The position numbers and the translations under genes were made by a program. A stretch of 64,000 nt of DNA, taken from contig CAKRNE010000005.1 of NCBI GenBank assembly GCA_934365945.1, forward strand, positions 62,001 to 126,000, read 5' to 3'. The stretch comes from an uncultured Agathobacter sp. Lineage in GTDB: Bacteria; Bacillota; Clostridia; Lachnospirales; Lachnospiraceae. A model generated the notes under the pieces. That model was not told the origin of the DNA and did no database searches. It was given only the letters and a program-made list of their open reading frames with translations. How positions within the stretch are numbered: position 1 is the stretch's first letter; each line of letters begins with the position of its first letter. Positions 35,852-45,315 of the stretch are shown here, one piece after another.

Positions 35852-36115
35852 TTGTATAGTACGGTATTTCGAGAGCAGAGGGGACTAATTAATTACGAAG
35901 ATATCATGGATATTTTAGCTGAGGTATCAAACGTACAAAAATATCTTGAAAACGAGGCACTTAAGATTTTATTGTTTGGAAATCCTGACCTTACAGTATG
36001 GCAGTGCAGGCAATTGGTTTTCAAGTATGGGGAGACGTTGAACCAGAAAGATTTACAGGGTCGAAAGCTTTTTGTAAGAATGGTTATGCTGTTGGATAGC
36101 CGAGACGTTATATAA
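35852..36115 (+). CDS. Small hypothetical protein, start uncertain
   Basis: Up to 87 residues, largely helical, with LLFGNPDLTVWQCRQLVFKYGETL in the middle. No known family recognised. AAGGAGGG at 35835 is followed 3 bases later by an ATG (35844) that reads a 14-codon frame (MNICIVRYFESRGD, stop at 35888) out of phase with this ORF. Possible starts in this frame are TTG 35852, well spaced from the site, or ATG 35906. An intrinsic terminator follows at 36146. The coding call rests on length, the ribosome binding site and the terminator. Confidence 0.5.
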   Translation: MYSTVFREQRGLINYEDIMDILAEVSNVQKYLENEALKILLFGNPDLTVWQCRQLVFKYGETLNQKDLQGRKLFVRMVMLLDSRDVI

Positions 36116-36145
36116 GTTATATGAAAATAAGGGAATTTCTTTTTT

Positions 36146-36172
36146 GACCGGTTTAACCGGTCTTTCTTTTTT
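36146..36172 (+). terminator. Intrinsic terminator
   Basis: GACCGG pairs with CCGGTC around TTTAA, followed by TTTCTTTTTT. Confidence 0.88.
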
Positions 36173-36281
36173 ATATAAATGGTGTTATAATTTTAGAAAT
36201 TGATAACTTGCCGGAGTCGATATTTTTAATTGGATTTAGGAGTGTTATCAGAAATATAGTTAATGTGAAAAGAGGACAAAA

Positions 36282-37337
36282 ATGAACATCGTAGTACTTG
36301 CCGGAGGGCTCAGCACAGAGAGAGATGTTTCCTTCAAGACAGGAAGCATGGTGGCTAAGGCACTCAAAGAAAACGGCCACAAAGTTATATTATTGGATGT
36401 ATTTATGGGATATAGTGACAGGGAGGAGGATCTGACAGGCATATTTGACCGCGCGGACGAGATAAGTGTGCAGGTCAGCGATATTCCGACAGAGGCACCT
36501 GACCTCGCAAAGGTAAAGGCTTCCAGAAAGGACCAGTCACCTTGCTTTTTCGGACCAAATGTCATCAAAATGTGTCAGATGGCTGACATTGTTTTCATGG
36601 CACTCCACGGAGAAAACGGAGAGAACGGAAAGATTCAGGCAGCATTTGACCTCTTCGGAGTCAAATACACAGGCAGCGATTATTTAAGCTCAGCCATCGC
36701 CATGAACAAGGAGACATCAAAGCAGTTCTTCCTTGCAAATGGTATCCCTACTCCAAAGGGCATTTCCATGACCAGGGAGACCAGACAGGATGATATCACA
36801 AAGCTTGACCTGACACTTCCATGTGTAGTAAAGCCATGCTGCGGCGGTTCAAGCATCGGTGTCACTATCGTCAGGGATGCGGCAGAGTTTAAGGCGGCAC
36901 TTGACGATGCGTTCAAGTGGGAAAATGAGCTGGTTATCGAGGAATTTGTACAGGGCAGGGAGTTCTCTGTCGGCGTTATCGAGGGCAAGGCTCTTCCTAT
37001 TATAGAGATTGCACCGAAGGAGGGCTTCTACGATTACAAGAATAAATACAAGGCGGGCAGCACAGTTGAGACATGTCCGGCTGAGCTTCCTGAGCAGGTG
37101 ACAAAGGATATGCAGCACTACGCCGAGGAGGTTGCGCGCGTTATCGGGCTTGACACATATTCCCGCTCAGACTTTTTGCTCAACGACAAAAATGAGATGT
37201 TCTGTCTTGAGGCAAACACACTGCCGGGCATGACTCCGACCAGTCTTCTGCCACAGGAGGCAGCGGTTATCGGTATGAGCTTTAATCAGCTCTGTGAGCA
37301 TCTGATTGACATATCTTTGAAAAAATATGAGGTGTAG
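36282..37337 (+). CDS. ddl: D-alanine--D-alanine ligase
   Basis: Joins two D-alanines for peptidoglycan precursors in an ATP-grasp reaction. The 351-residue protein has VVLAGGLSTERDVSF, MALHGENGENGKIQAAFDLFGVKYTGS, CVVKPCCGGSSIGVTIV, EEFVQGREFSVGVI, YSRSDFLL and LEANTLPGMTPTSLLPQEA, the diagnostic Ddl motifs. AGAGG lies 7-9 bases before the ATG. murF follows after a single base, so the two steps that make and attach the dipeptide are coupled. Confidence 0.97.
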   Translation: MNIVVLAGGLSTERDVSFKTGSMVAKALKENGHKVILLDVFMGYSDREEDLTGIFDRADEISVQVSDIPTEAPDLAKVKASRKDQSPCFFGPNVIKMCQMADIVFMALHGENGENGKIQAAFDLFGVKYTGSDYLSSAIAMNKETSKQFFLANGIPTPKGISMTRETRQDDITKLDLTLPCVVKPCCGGSSIGVTIVRDAAEFKAALDDAFKWENELVIEEFVQGREFSVGVIEGKALPIIEIAPKEGFYDYKNKYKAGSTVETCPAELPEQVTKDMQHYAEEVARVIGLDTYSRSDFLLNDKNEMFCLEANTLPGMTPTSLLPQEAAVIGMSFNQLCEHLIDISLKKYEV

Positions 37338-37338
37338 C

Positions 37339-38733
37339 ATGTCTGATAAGTACATGAAAAATCTTACATTTGAAAATATCGCAAAGGCCTGCGAGGGCAG
37401 ATACATAGGCGATGAGACACTGCTTGATACGACAATCACAGGAGCAGTCATAGACAGCAGACAGGCGAAGGAGGGCTATCTTTTTATTCCGATAAAGGGA
37501 GAAAGGGTGGACGGACACAAATTCATCAATGCTGTGTTTGAGCAGGGAGCGGCAATCGTGCTTTCTGAGCATGAGCTTACGGATCCGGCAGGCCCATATG
37601 TGCTGGTTGAGTCAACCACCGATGCCATGAAAAAGCTCGCGGCATTTTACCGAAAAAGTCTTGATATCAAGGTAGTGGGTATCACCGGAAGTGTCGGCAA
37701 GACCAGCACCAAGGAGATGATATCATCCGTCCTTGAGCAGAAATACAGCGTTCACAAGACTGCAGGCAATTTCAACAACGAGATAGGTCTGCCACTCACC
37801 ATTTTCGGAATCAGGGAAAGCCATCAGGTAGCAGTGCTTGAGATGGGAATATCTGATTTTGGCGAGATGCACAGGCTTTCTACCATGTCGTGCCCAGATG
37901 TCATGGTCATCACCAATATCGGCTACTGCCATCTGGAGTTTTTGGGCGACAGGGATGGTGTACTTAAAGCCAAGACAGAGTGTTTTGAGCATATGATGCC
38001 GGACGCAGTCGCAGTGCTCAATGCAGATGACGATAAGCTGGCCACAGTGCAGAATGTAAATGGAAAGCCTGTCATATACTATGGTAAGGAATCAGCTTCA
38101 GACGTTCGCAAATCAGTATATACCACAAATATTGAAAACCTGGGCTTCGACGGCATGAAGGCTCATTTTGTCACCCCGGAGGGTGAGTTTGATGCACACA
38201 TCCACATCCCGGGAGAGCACAATGTATACAATGCCATGGCGGCAGCGGTTGTCGGATTGCAGCTTGGTCTCACAATAGCTGAGATAAAGTCAGGAATAGA
38301 GAAAGCAGAGACAATCGCAGGCCGTACCAATTTCATCAAAACGCACGGCATGACAGTGATAGATGACTGCTACAATGCAAACCCTGTATCCATGAAATCC
38401 TCTATCGAGGTGCTTTCGCATGCAAAGGGCAGGACAATAGCAGTGCTTGGAGACATGGGAGAGCTGGGAAGCGATGAGAAAAAGCTGCACCATGAGGTAG
38501 GCGAGGCAGTTGGAGAGAACCATATCCACACACTTTTTGCAGCAGGAGAGCTGGCAAAGGAATATGCAGCCGGAGCCGCGGAGAAATCATCCGATGTAGA
38601 CATCCACTACTTTAAGGATAGAGAGACCATGACACAGGAGCTCCTTTCATATGTGAAGGAGGGCGACACCATATTGGTGAAGGCATCACACTTCATGGAG
38701 TTTCCGAAGGTAGTCGAGGCGCTGAGCAAGTAA
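37339..38733 (+). CDS. murF: UDP-MurNAc-tripeptide--D-Ala-D-Ala ligase MurF
   Basis: Adds D-Ala-D-Ala to the UDP-MurNAc tripeptide in the cytoplasm. The 464-residue Mur ligase has DSRQAKEGYLFIPIKGERVDGH at the N-terminus, the P-loop VVGITGSVGKTSTKEM, the EMGISDFGEMHRLS and NIGYCHLEFLG segments, and VIDDCYNANPVSMKSSIEVL with AVLGDMGELG at the C-terminus. Start is ATG 37339, with GAGGTG just upstream overlapping the ddl stop; an ATG 12 bases earlier inside ddl is less likely. Confidence 0.97.
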   Translation: MSDKYMKNLTFENIAKACEGRYIGDETLLDTTITGAVIDSRQAKEGYLFIPIKGERVDGHKFINAVFEQGAAIVLSEHELTDPAGPYVLVESTTDAMKKLAAFYRKSLDIKVVGITGSVGKTSTKEMISSVLEQKYSVHKTAGNFNNEIGLPLTIFGIRESHQVAVLEMGISDFGEMHRLSTMSCPDVMVITNIGYCHLEFLGDRDGVLKAKTECFEHMMPDAVAVLNADDDKLATVQNVNGKPVIYYGKESASDVRKSVYTTNIENLGFDGMKAHFVTPEGEFDAHIHIPGEHNVYNAMAAAVVGLQLGLTIAEIKSGIEKAETIAGRTNFIKTHGMTVIDDCYNANPVSMKSSIEVLSHAKGRTIAVLGDMGELGSDEKKLHHEVGEAVGENHIHTLFAAGELAKEYAAGAAEKSSDVDIHYFKDRETMTQELLSYVKEGDTILVKASHFMEFPKVVEALSK

Positions 38734-38840
38734 AATAAGGTGAAAATTAATCGAGTAGAAATTAATTCGGTATTTAATTATTTGTGAGGAATGGATATTT
38801 TCTAAACCTCATAATATTATAAAAGAAAGAGAGAAAAACA

Positions 38841-39362
38841 ATGGCACAGAATCCAATCGTAACAATCACAATGGAAAACGGCGATGTAATCAAGGCAGAG
38901 CTTTATCCTGAAATCGCACCAAACACAGTAAACAACTTTATCAGCTTAATCAATCACAATTTCTATGACGGAGTATGCTTTCACCGCGTAATCAAGGGCT
39001 TTATGCTCCAGGGCGGAGATCCGGACGGAAACGGCACAGGCGGCCCGGGCTATGAGATCAAGGGAGAGTTCACACACAACGGCTTCAAAAATGACTTAAA
39101 GCACACAGCCGGTGTACTTTCAATGGCACGTACCATGATACCTGACTCAGCAGGCAGCCAGTTCTTCATCATGCATCAGGATGCACCACATCTCGACGGC
39201 GAGTATGCGGCATTCGGCAAGGTAATCGAGGGCATGGATGTGGTAAACAAAATCGCAGAGGTGCGCACAGACTACATGGACAAACCACTTGAGGCTCAGG
39301 TCATGAAGACAGTTACAGTTGAGACCTTCGGAGTGGACTATCTGGAGCCGGAGACAGTTTAA
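38841..39362 (+). CDS. ppiB: Cyclophilin-type peptidyl-prolyl cis-trans isomerase
   Basis: Accelerates proline isomerisation in the cytoplasm; no signal peptide. The 173-residue protein is a compact cyclophilin: PNTVNNFISLINHNFYDGVCFHRVIKGFMLQGGDP with the catalytic Arg in FHR, and GVLSMARTMIPDSAGSQFFIM. The ATG follows AGAGAGA weakly. Its stop codon overlaps the start of the next gene by one base (TAATG). Confidence 0.95.
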   Translation: MAQNPIVTITMENGDVIKAELYPEIAPNTVNNFISLINHNFYDGVCFHRVIKGFMLQGGDPDGNGTGGPGYEIKGEFTHNGFKNDLKHTAGVLSMARTMIPDSAGSQFFIMHQDAPHLDGEYAAFGKVIEGMDVVNKIAEVRTDYMDKPLEAQVMKTVTVETFGVDYLEPETV

Positions 39363-40321
39363 TGATAATAATTATCGATGAGGCAAGCGCAAAACTTGCC
39401 TCTTTTTACTATCATGACGATAGCTTCAAGCCAAAGTGGAAGCGTGCAGTAGAGATGACATCTGCATCACAGGAGCTTTATGATGAACTTCAGGAAAAAC
39501 TGCAAGAAAAACTACCTGATGAGCTGTGGGAAAAGCTGTATGTTGCGCTACCGGCTGATGAATCGATTAAAGGCTCCCCAAAAACAATAACCAAAGGATA
39601 TACAGAATATGCAGATAACGTAGTGAGAACCAGTACCGGAAATCTAAAAATCCCGGAAACAGTAACCGACTGCATCTGGATAGTATCAAGCAGGCAGCAG
39701 AAGCAAATAGCCGATTCACTTGGCATAGCATCAGTAGGAGAACCACAGTGCGGCACGCGCTATGCAGTGGAAAGCCTTGCAGAGCTTGATATTGAGTATC
39801 TGGAGCGGGTGCGCAGGCGGTATAATCATATCCCGTGGGACATCGGTGAGACAGAAAGGTGCCTGATACGCGAGCTATCCCTGTCAGACCTTCCTGCGCT
39901 CTATGAGCTCTATGACAAGCCCGGCATGACAGACTATGTGGAGCCGCTTTATGACTACGAGACAGAGCTTGAATACCAGAAGGCGTACATAGAGAACATG
40001 TATGGTTTTTACGAGTATGGCATGTGGCTTGTGTTTTCAAAGGAAACAGGAAAGCTGATAGGCAGGGCAGGGCTTGAGCATAATGAAATGGGCTATATGA
40101 TAGCACCTGAATTTTGGAACATGGGTTATGCCACGGAGGTGTGCCGCTTCATCATAGACTATGCGCGCGAAAACACAGACTTTGAGGAGCTTTACTGCCG
40201 GATAGATGAGAGAAATGTGGCATCGGTACGTCTTGCAAAAAAGCTTGGATTTGTAAAAAACGGACAAATCGGGAATGAGAGAAATACCGGTGGATTAGAT
40301 AGGTATGTCCTTTCTATCTGA
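39362..40321 (+). CDS. GNAT-family N-acetyltransferase with an N-terminal extension
   Basis: 319 residues. The C-terminal half (about 160-319) is a GNAT domain of the RimJ/RimL type: IRELSLSDLPALYELYDKP, GKLIGRAGLEHNEMGYMIAPEFWNMGYATEVCRFIIDYA and NVASVRLAKKLGF, where the pyrophosphate-binding loop is near WNMGYATE. The N-terminal 150 residues have no recognised domain and include a Glu/Lys-rich helix. It overlaps ppiB by one base. Substrate unknown. Confidence 0.85.
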   Translation: MIIIIDEASAKLASFYYHDDSFKPKWKRAVEMTSASQELYDELQEKLQEKLPDELWEKLYVALPADESIKGSPKTITKGYTEYADNVVRTSTGNLKIPETVTDCIWIVSSRQQKQIADSLGIASVGEPQCGTRYAVESLAELDIEYLERVRRRYNHIPWDIGETERCLIRELSLSDLPALYELYDKPGMTDYVEPLYDYETELEYQKAYIENMYGFYEYGMWLVFSKETGKLIGRAGLEHNEMGYMIAPEFWNMGYATEVCRFIIDYARENTDFEELYCRIDERNVASVRLAKKLGFVKNGQIGNERNTGGLDRYVLSI

Positions 40322-40424
40322 TGGTTCATTATATATTTTATATTTGTAGCAGGAGTAGCTTGGCAGGATTCATTCAGTATAGAAGATATGAATAGCAGCC
40401 TGAGAGAAAGGAATGTGCATAAAT

Positions 40425-41759
40425 ATGGCGAAAATAGGAATTGTTATATGTAACTATAATAAACAAAATGATGTTATTGACTGCATACAGTCAGTTCTTG
40501 AGTCAAAATATGAGGATTATCACATCTATGTTGTGGATAATGCATCGACAGATGAGTCGGTGATGTTGATAAGAGAGCACTACGGAAGCTGCGACAGGCT
40601 CACGCTTATCGAAAACTGTGAAAATCTCGGAGGCTCGGGTGGCTTTAACACAGGACTTCGCGCGGCAATGGCTGAGGGACACACGTACCTGATGTGCGTG
40701 GACAATGACGCATTGCTAGATGAAAACTGCATAGGAACACTTTCGGATTTTCTTGATTCACATGAGAATGTGGGTATAGCGGCGGCAAAGATTTATCATA
40801 CCGGGCAGGAAAATTATGTGCAGCAGTACGGCTCATTCATAGATTATGATAATTACAGTGTGAACTCGACGTATTTAAATCATATAGAGGATGGTTCAAT
40901 GCCTGATGTGGTATATTCTGACGCAGTCCCGGCGTGTGCGCTCATGATAAGACGCACAGTCGTAGAACAGATTGGCGTCATGCCTGAGGAGAATTTCCTC
41001 TATTGGGATGATACCGAGTGGTGTGTCCGTTGCAGGGAAGCAGGCTACGAGGTCGCATCTGTAGGTGCGGCAGCAGCAAGTCACGCGATGGGGGCAAAAA
41101 GGGAGGACGTGAATACATTTCCAACCTACTATGCATGGAGAAACTGGATTAAGTTCTTTTTAGACCATATCGAGGAGGAGAGACTTTCAGATATGGCAGA
41201 GACATTTCTTGGCTCCATATTTGAAATAAACTACACAGGTCTCTATCGCGGGGAAGAAAACCGCTCAAAGACAGTTATGGCGGCATTGGATGATGCACTT
41301 CACAAAGTTATGGGAAAAGCAAAGGAGGACAGGATATTTAATCTGGAATTGACTTATGACGGGCTTGAGAGGGCGATTGGCGGTAAGTCGGATATAGCTA
41401 TAATAGCAGGTGAGTTTCCCTTATATGCAGATGCGCTTAAAGAAAAAATAAAAGCAATGTGGCCGGATAAGAGGGTATGTATAGCTGATTTGCAGGATAA
41501 CGATGAAACACCTGATACTTCACAGTTTCAGCCGGATGCCACAATCACTATCTGCGAGAGTATTTTCAGGCAGGATGACCTCAGTCTTTCCACATATGTG
41601 ATGGATCTGGATGGAAATGTACTGGTCGATGATGATGATGTGCTCATGGTCATAAACTATAATTTCAGCCGCAGAAGCTTTATCTTTTCGATGAAGCCGC
41701 TTTTTATGAGGCTTTCAAGGCAAAATTACGGATTTCAAAAAAATAACAAAAAACATTGA
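40425..41759 (+). CDS. Family 2 glycosyltransferase with an uncharacterised C-terminal domain
   Basis: About 444 residues. Residues 1-230 are a GT-A glycosyltransferase of the rhamnosyltransferase type: IGIVICNYNKQNDVIDCI, VVDNASTDESV, NLGGSGGFNTGLRAA, the DxD-type CVDNDALLDEN, and YWDDTEWCVRCREAGYEV. The C-terminal 160 residues (about 280-444) contain a phosphate-loop-free alpha/beta-looking stretch (SDIAIIAGEFPLYADALKEKI) not recognised. No membrane segment is obvious. I favour ATG 40425; the ATG at 40413 lies too close to AAAGGA. No polysaccharide cluster is adjacent, so the acceptor is unknown. Confidence 0.88.
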   Translation: MAKIGIVICNYNKQNDVIDCIQSVLESKYEDYHIYVVDNASTDESVMLIREHYGSCDRLTLIENCENLGGSGGFNTGLRAAMAEGHTYLMCVDNDALLDENCIGTLSDFLDSHENVGIAAAKIYHTGQENYVQQYGSFIDYDNYSVNSTYLNHIEDGSMPDVVYSDAVPACALMIRRTVVEQIGVMPEENFLYWDDTEWCVRCREAGYEVASVGAAAASHAMGAKREDVNTFPTYYAWRNWIKFFLDHIEEERLSDMAETFLGSIFEINYTGLYRGEENRSKTVMAALDDALHKVMGKAKEDRIFNLELTYDGLERAIGGKSDIAIIAGEFPLYADALKEKIKAMWPDKRVCIADLQDNDETPDTSQFQPDATITICESIFRQDDLSLSTYVMDLDGNVLVDDDDVLMVINYNFSRRSFIFSMKPLFMRLSRQNYGFQKNNKKH

Positions 41760-41818
41760 AAAATATGCAATTAGGCAATAAAATATAAACATAGTTTAAC
41801 GAGTTGGAGGACGACAAA

Positions 41819-42763
41819 ATGAAGAAATATGCATACGGAGTAGATATAGGTGGAACAACTGTAAAGATAGGTTTTTTCGAGACCACAGGAAAGCTTGTCG
41901 ATACATGGGAGATTCCTACACGCACTGAGAATTCAGGAGAGCTCATCCTGCCTGATATCGCAGCATCCATCAAGGAGAATAACGAGAAGCACGGCATCGA
42001 GATGGGTGACATCGAGGGAATAGGCATGGGAGTGCCGGGACCGATAAAGGATGACGGAACTGTATTAAAGTGTGTAAACCTTGGATGGGGTGTGTTCAAC
42101 GTGGCACAGTCACTCTCAGTACTGTGCGGCGGTATCAAGGTAAAGGCCGGAAACGATGCCAACGTAGCTGCACTCGGTGAGATGTGGCAGGGCGGAGGAA
42201 AGGGCCACCAGGATGTAGTCATGATCACACTCGGCACAGGCGTAGGCGGAGGAATCATCCGCGAGGGCAAAATCATAGCCGGAATAAACGGAGCAGGCGG
42301 AGAGATAGGACATATGCCTATGGTAGATGATGAGTCAGAGTGCTGTGGCTGCGGCAAGAAGGGCTGCCTAGAGCAGTATGCATCAGCAAACGGACTCGTA
42401 AGAGTGGCAGAGAGATACATTGCAGCACACAGGGATGTGGCAACAGAGCTTGATTTAAATGCAGGCTTCACAGCAAAGGATGTATGCGATGCGGCAAAGG
42501 CAGGAGATGCAGCGGGCATTGCAGCAGTAGAGCAGTCAATGAAGCTTCTCGGCAAGGCAATGGCAGCAGTAGCATGCGTCATGGACCCTGAGGTATTTGT
42601 TGTCGGCGGAGGCCTCTCAAAGGCAGGCAGCATCATCATCGATACTGCAGCAAAGTACTATAAAGAGTATGCCTTCCATGCAAGCCGTGAGACAGAAATC
42701 AAGCTCGCTACACTCGGCAACTCAGCCGGCATGTATGGCGGAGTAAAGATGGTTATCGGCTAA
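41819..42763 (+). CDS. glk: ROK-family glucokinase
   Basis: Phosphorylates glucose to glucose 6-phosphate. The 314-residue protein has the ATP-binding GVDIGGTTVKIG, MGVPGPI, NLGWGVFNV, NDANVAALGEMW, ITLGTGVGGGII, the ROK zinc motif CCGCGKKGCLEQYAS preceded by GGEIGHMPM, and VVGGGLSKAG. GGAGG lies 8 bases before ATG 41819. Family and length fit Firmicute glucokinases. It stands alone between the glycosyltransferase and rel genes. Confidence 0.95.
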   Translation: MKKYAYGVDIGGTTVKIGFFETTGKLVDTWEIPTRTENSGELILPDIAASIKENNEKHGIEMGDIEGIGMGVPGPIKDDGTVLKCVNLGWGVFNVAQSLSVLCGGIKVKAGNDANVAALGEMWQGGGKGHQDVVMITLGTGVGGGIIREGKIIAGINGAGGEIGHMPMVDDESECCGCGKKGCLEQYASANGLVRVAERYIAAHRDVATELDLNAGFTAKDVCDAAKAGDAAGIAAVEQSMKLLGKAMAAVACVMDPEVFVVGGGLSKAGSIIIDTAAKYYKEYAFHASRETEIKLATLGNSAGMYGGVKMVIG

Positions 42764-42838
42764 CAACATAAGATTGCAATTTTTAAAGAAATAAAATATA
42801 ATGGCTACTAAAGATACACTACGATCGAGGTGAGACTA

Positions 42839-45193
42839 TTGGCAGATTACTCAACAGAAGAATTAGAAAAAATAGCGGACAAATTTCGCTCAGACACAAG
42901 CGGCATAAGGGGAACAAAGGATTTTACCAGCCCCGAGGAGCTATATGACGAGCTTAAGAAGGAAATCAAAAAGTATCATCCGTCGGATGACACAAGCCTT
43001 GTGGACAAAGCCTACAGGGTAGCTTATGATGCTCATAAGGGGCAGGCACGTAAGTCAGGAGAGCCTTATATCATACATCCGCTCTGTGTTGCCATAATAC
43101 TCGCCGAGCTCGAGCTGGATAAGGAAACCATTGCAGCAGGTCTGCTCCATGATGTGCTGGAGGATACCATCATGACCATGGATGAGATGCGCGCGGAGTT
43201 TGGAGACGATGTCGCACATCTGGTGGATGGCGTCACGAAGTTAAAGCACCTGCATCTGACAGACAGCACCAAGGATCCGAAGGATAAGAATGCGGACAGG
43301 CTTGAGATGCAGGCAGAGAACCTGCGCAAGATGTTTCTCGCCATGGCTAAGGATATCAGGGTCATCCTCATAAAGCTGGCAGACAGACTGCACAATATGC
43401 GTACACTCAAGTACCAGTCCAAGGAAGCACAGCAGCGTATCGCCAGGGAGACACAGGATATCTACTGCCCTATCGCACAGCGACTTGGTATCAGCAAGAT
43501 AAAGATAGAGCTGGAGGACCTTTGTATGAAGTACCTCTATCCGGATGCCTACTATGATCTGGTAGAGAAGGTAGCCCTCAGAAAGACAGAGCGCGATACC
43601 TACATCCAGGGTCTGGTAAACGATGTCAAGAAGTACGTTTCAGATGCCGGTATCAAGGCTGAGATATACGGCAGGGCAAAGCATTTCTTCAGTATATATA
43701 AGAAGATGGTCAATCAGGACAAGACGATAGACCAGATATATGACCTCTTTGCCATCAGGATTCTGGTGGACACCATACCGGACTGCTACGCAGTGCTTGG
43801 TATCATACATGAGAAGTACAAGCCTATACCGGGCCGCTTTAAGGACTATATCGCCATGCCGAAGCAGAACATGTACCAGTCGCTTCACACGACGCTCATA
43901 GGTCCGAGTGGACAGCCGTTTGAGATACAGATTCGTACCTACGAGATGCATCGTACTGCTGAGTACGGTATCGCGGCACATTGGAAGTACAAGGAAACAA
44001 ACAACGGCAATGCCACCACCACCACTGTCACCGAGGAGGAGAAGCTCAGCTGGCTTCGCCAGATACTCGAGTGGCAGCAGGATATGTCGGATAATAAGGA
44101 GTTTATGACTTTATTAAAGAGTGATTTAAATTTATTCTCCGACAATGTATTTGCATTCACGCCATCCGGCGATGTAAAGAACCTGCCAAAGGGCTCCACA
44201 CCTATAGACTTTGCCTACAGCATACACTCTGCGGTCGGCAACAAGATGGTCGGTGCCAAGGTAAACGGCAAGCTCGTGCCGATAGACTATGTCATCAAAA
44301 ACGGTGACCAGATAGAGATAATCACCTCGCAGAATTCCAAGGGACCAAGCCGTGACTGGCTCAAGGTCGTAAAGAGCACACAGGCCAAGAACAAGATCAA
44401 CCAGTGGTTCAGAAGTGAGCTCAAGGAGGAAAATATACAGCACGGCAAGGATCTGATAGCAGCCTATGCCAAGGCAAAGGGCATCAACTTTGCAGAGGTA
44501 AACAAGCCTGAGTATCAGGAGAAAATACGCCGCAAATACGGCTTCCACGACTGGAACTCATGCCTTGCAACTGTCGGCCACGGTGGTCTCAAGGAAAGCC
44601 AGATAGTCAACAGGATGTACGACGAGTACAAGAAGGACCATGTGGTGCCTGTGACAGATGCAGATGTGCTTGGCAGCATTGCAGAAAAGCAGCAGGCGGC
44701 AGCGACAGGCACACAGCAGGAGCACAAGTCAAAGAGTGGTATTGTGGTACACGGGCTCTATGACGTGGCAGTGCATTTCTCGAAGTGCTGCAATCCGGTT
44801 CCGGGAGATGAGATCGTGGGCTTTGTCACAAGAGGCCGTGGCATCTCCATCCACAGGACAGACTGCGTGAATATCATCAACCTGTCCAAGATAGAAAAGG
44901 ACAGGCTCATAGAAGCAGAGTGGCAGGATACAGCCCTCATGGACAACGGCGCCGAGTATCAGGCAGACCTAAAGATATTCTGTCATGACAGACCGGGACT
45001 GCTCGTAGATATCACCAAGATATTTACCGAGAAGGAAATCAATATCAGTGGTATCCAGTCCAAGACCAGCAAGCAGGGCATTGCTACAATCGAGGTATTT
45101 TTCAATATCAGAGGCAGGGACCAGATAAAGGTTCTCGTGGAGAAGCTCAGACAGATAGAAAGTGTAATAGACGTAGAGAGGACCACCGGCTAA
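42839..45193 (+). CDS. rel: Bifunctional (p)ppGpp synthetase/hydrolase Rel
   Basis: Makes and degrades the stringent-response alarmone. The 784-residue protein has the HD hydrolase domain (YIIHPLCVAIILAEL and GLLHDVLEDT), the synthetase domain (GRFKDYIAMPKQNMYQSLHTTLIG), TGS (VFAFTPSGDVKNLPKGSTPIDFAYSIHSAVG), a zinc-finger/RIS region with VHFSKCCNPVPGDEIVGFVTRGRG, and a C-terminal ACT domain (FCHDRPGLLVDITKIFTEKEINISG). I start at TTG 42839 because GAGGTGA lies 7 bases upstream; the GTG at 42830 is inside that site. It is followed by the metallo-hydrolase and hemZ genes. Confidence 0.96.
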   Translation: MADYSTEELEKIADKFRSDTSGIRGTKDFTSPEELYDELKKEIKKYHPSDDTSLVDKAYRVAYDAHKGQARKSGEPYIIHPLCVAIILAELELDKETIAAGLLHDVLEDTIMTMDEMRAEFGDDVAHLVDGVTKLKHLHLTDSTKDPKDKNADRLEMQAENLRKMFLAMAKDIRVILIKLADRLHNMRTLKYQSKEAQQRIARETQDIYCPIAQRLGISKIKIELEDLCMKYLYPDAYYDLVEKVALRKTERDTYIQGLVNDVKKYVSDAGIKAEIYGRAKHFFSIYKKMVNQDKTIDQIYDLFAIRILVDTIPDCYAVLGIIHEKYKPIPGRFKDYIAMPKQNMYQSLHTTLIGPSGQPFEIQIRTYEMHRTAEYGIAAHWKYKETNNGNATTTTVTEEEKLSWLRQILEWQQDMSDNKEFMTLLKSDLNLFSDNVFAFTPSGDVKNLPKGSTPIDFAYSIHSAVGNKMVGAKVNGKLVPIDYVIKNGDQIEIITSQNSKGPSRDWLKVVKSTQAKNKINQWFRSELKEENIQHGKDLIAAYAKAKGINFAEVNKPEYQEKIRRKYGFHDWNSCLATVGHGGLKESQIVNRMYDEYKKDHVVPVTDADVLGSIAEKQQAAATGTQQEHKSKSGIVVHGLYDVAVHFSKCCNPVPGDEIVGFVTRGRGISIHRTDCVNIINLSKIEKDRLIEAEWQDTALMDNGAEYQADLKIFCHDRPGLLVDITKIFTEKEINISGIQSKTSKQGIATIEVFFNIRGRDQIKVLVEKLRQIESVIDVERTTG

Positions 45194-45315
45194 ATCCCGG
45201 TGGTTCTTGCGTGAAGTGAGATTATAGTTCATATCTCACTGTGAGACGCAATGGCGATGAAGAAGGAATTATTGCGTAAATAGTATGTAAATATAAATAT
45301 AAGGAGTATACCCAT

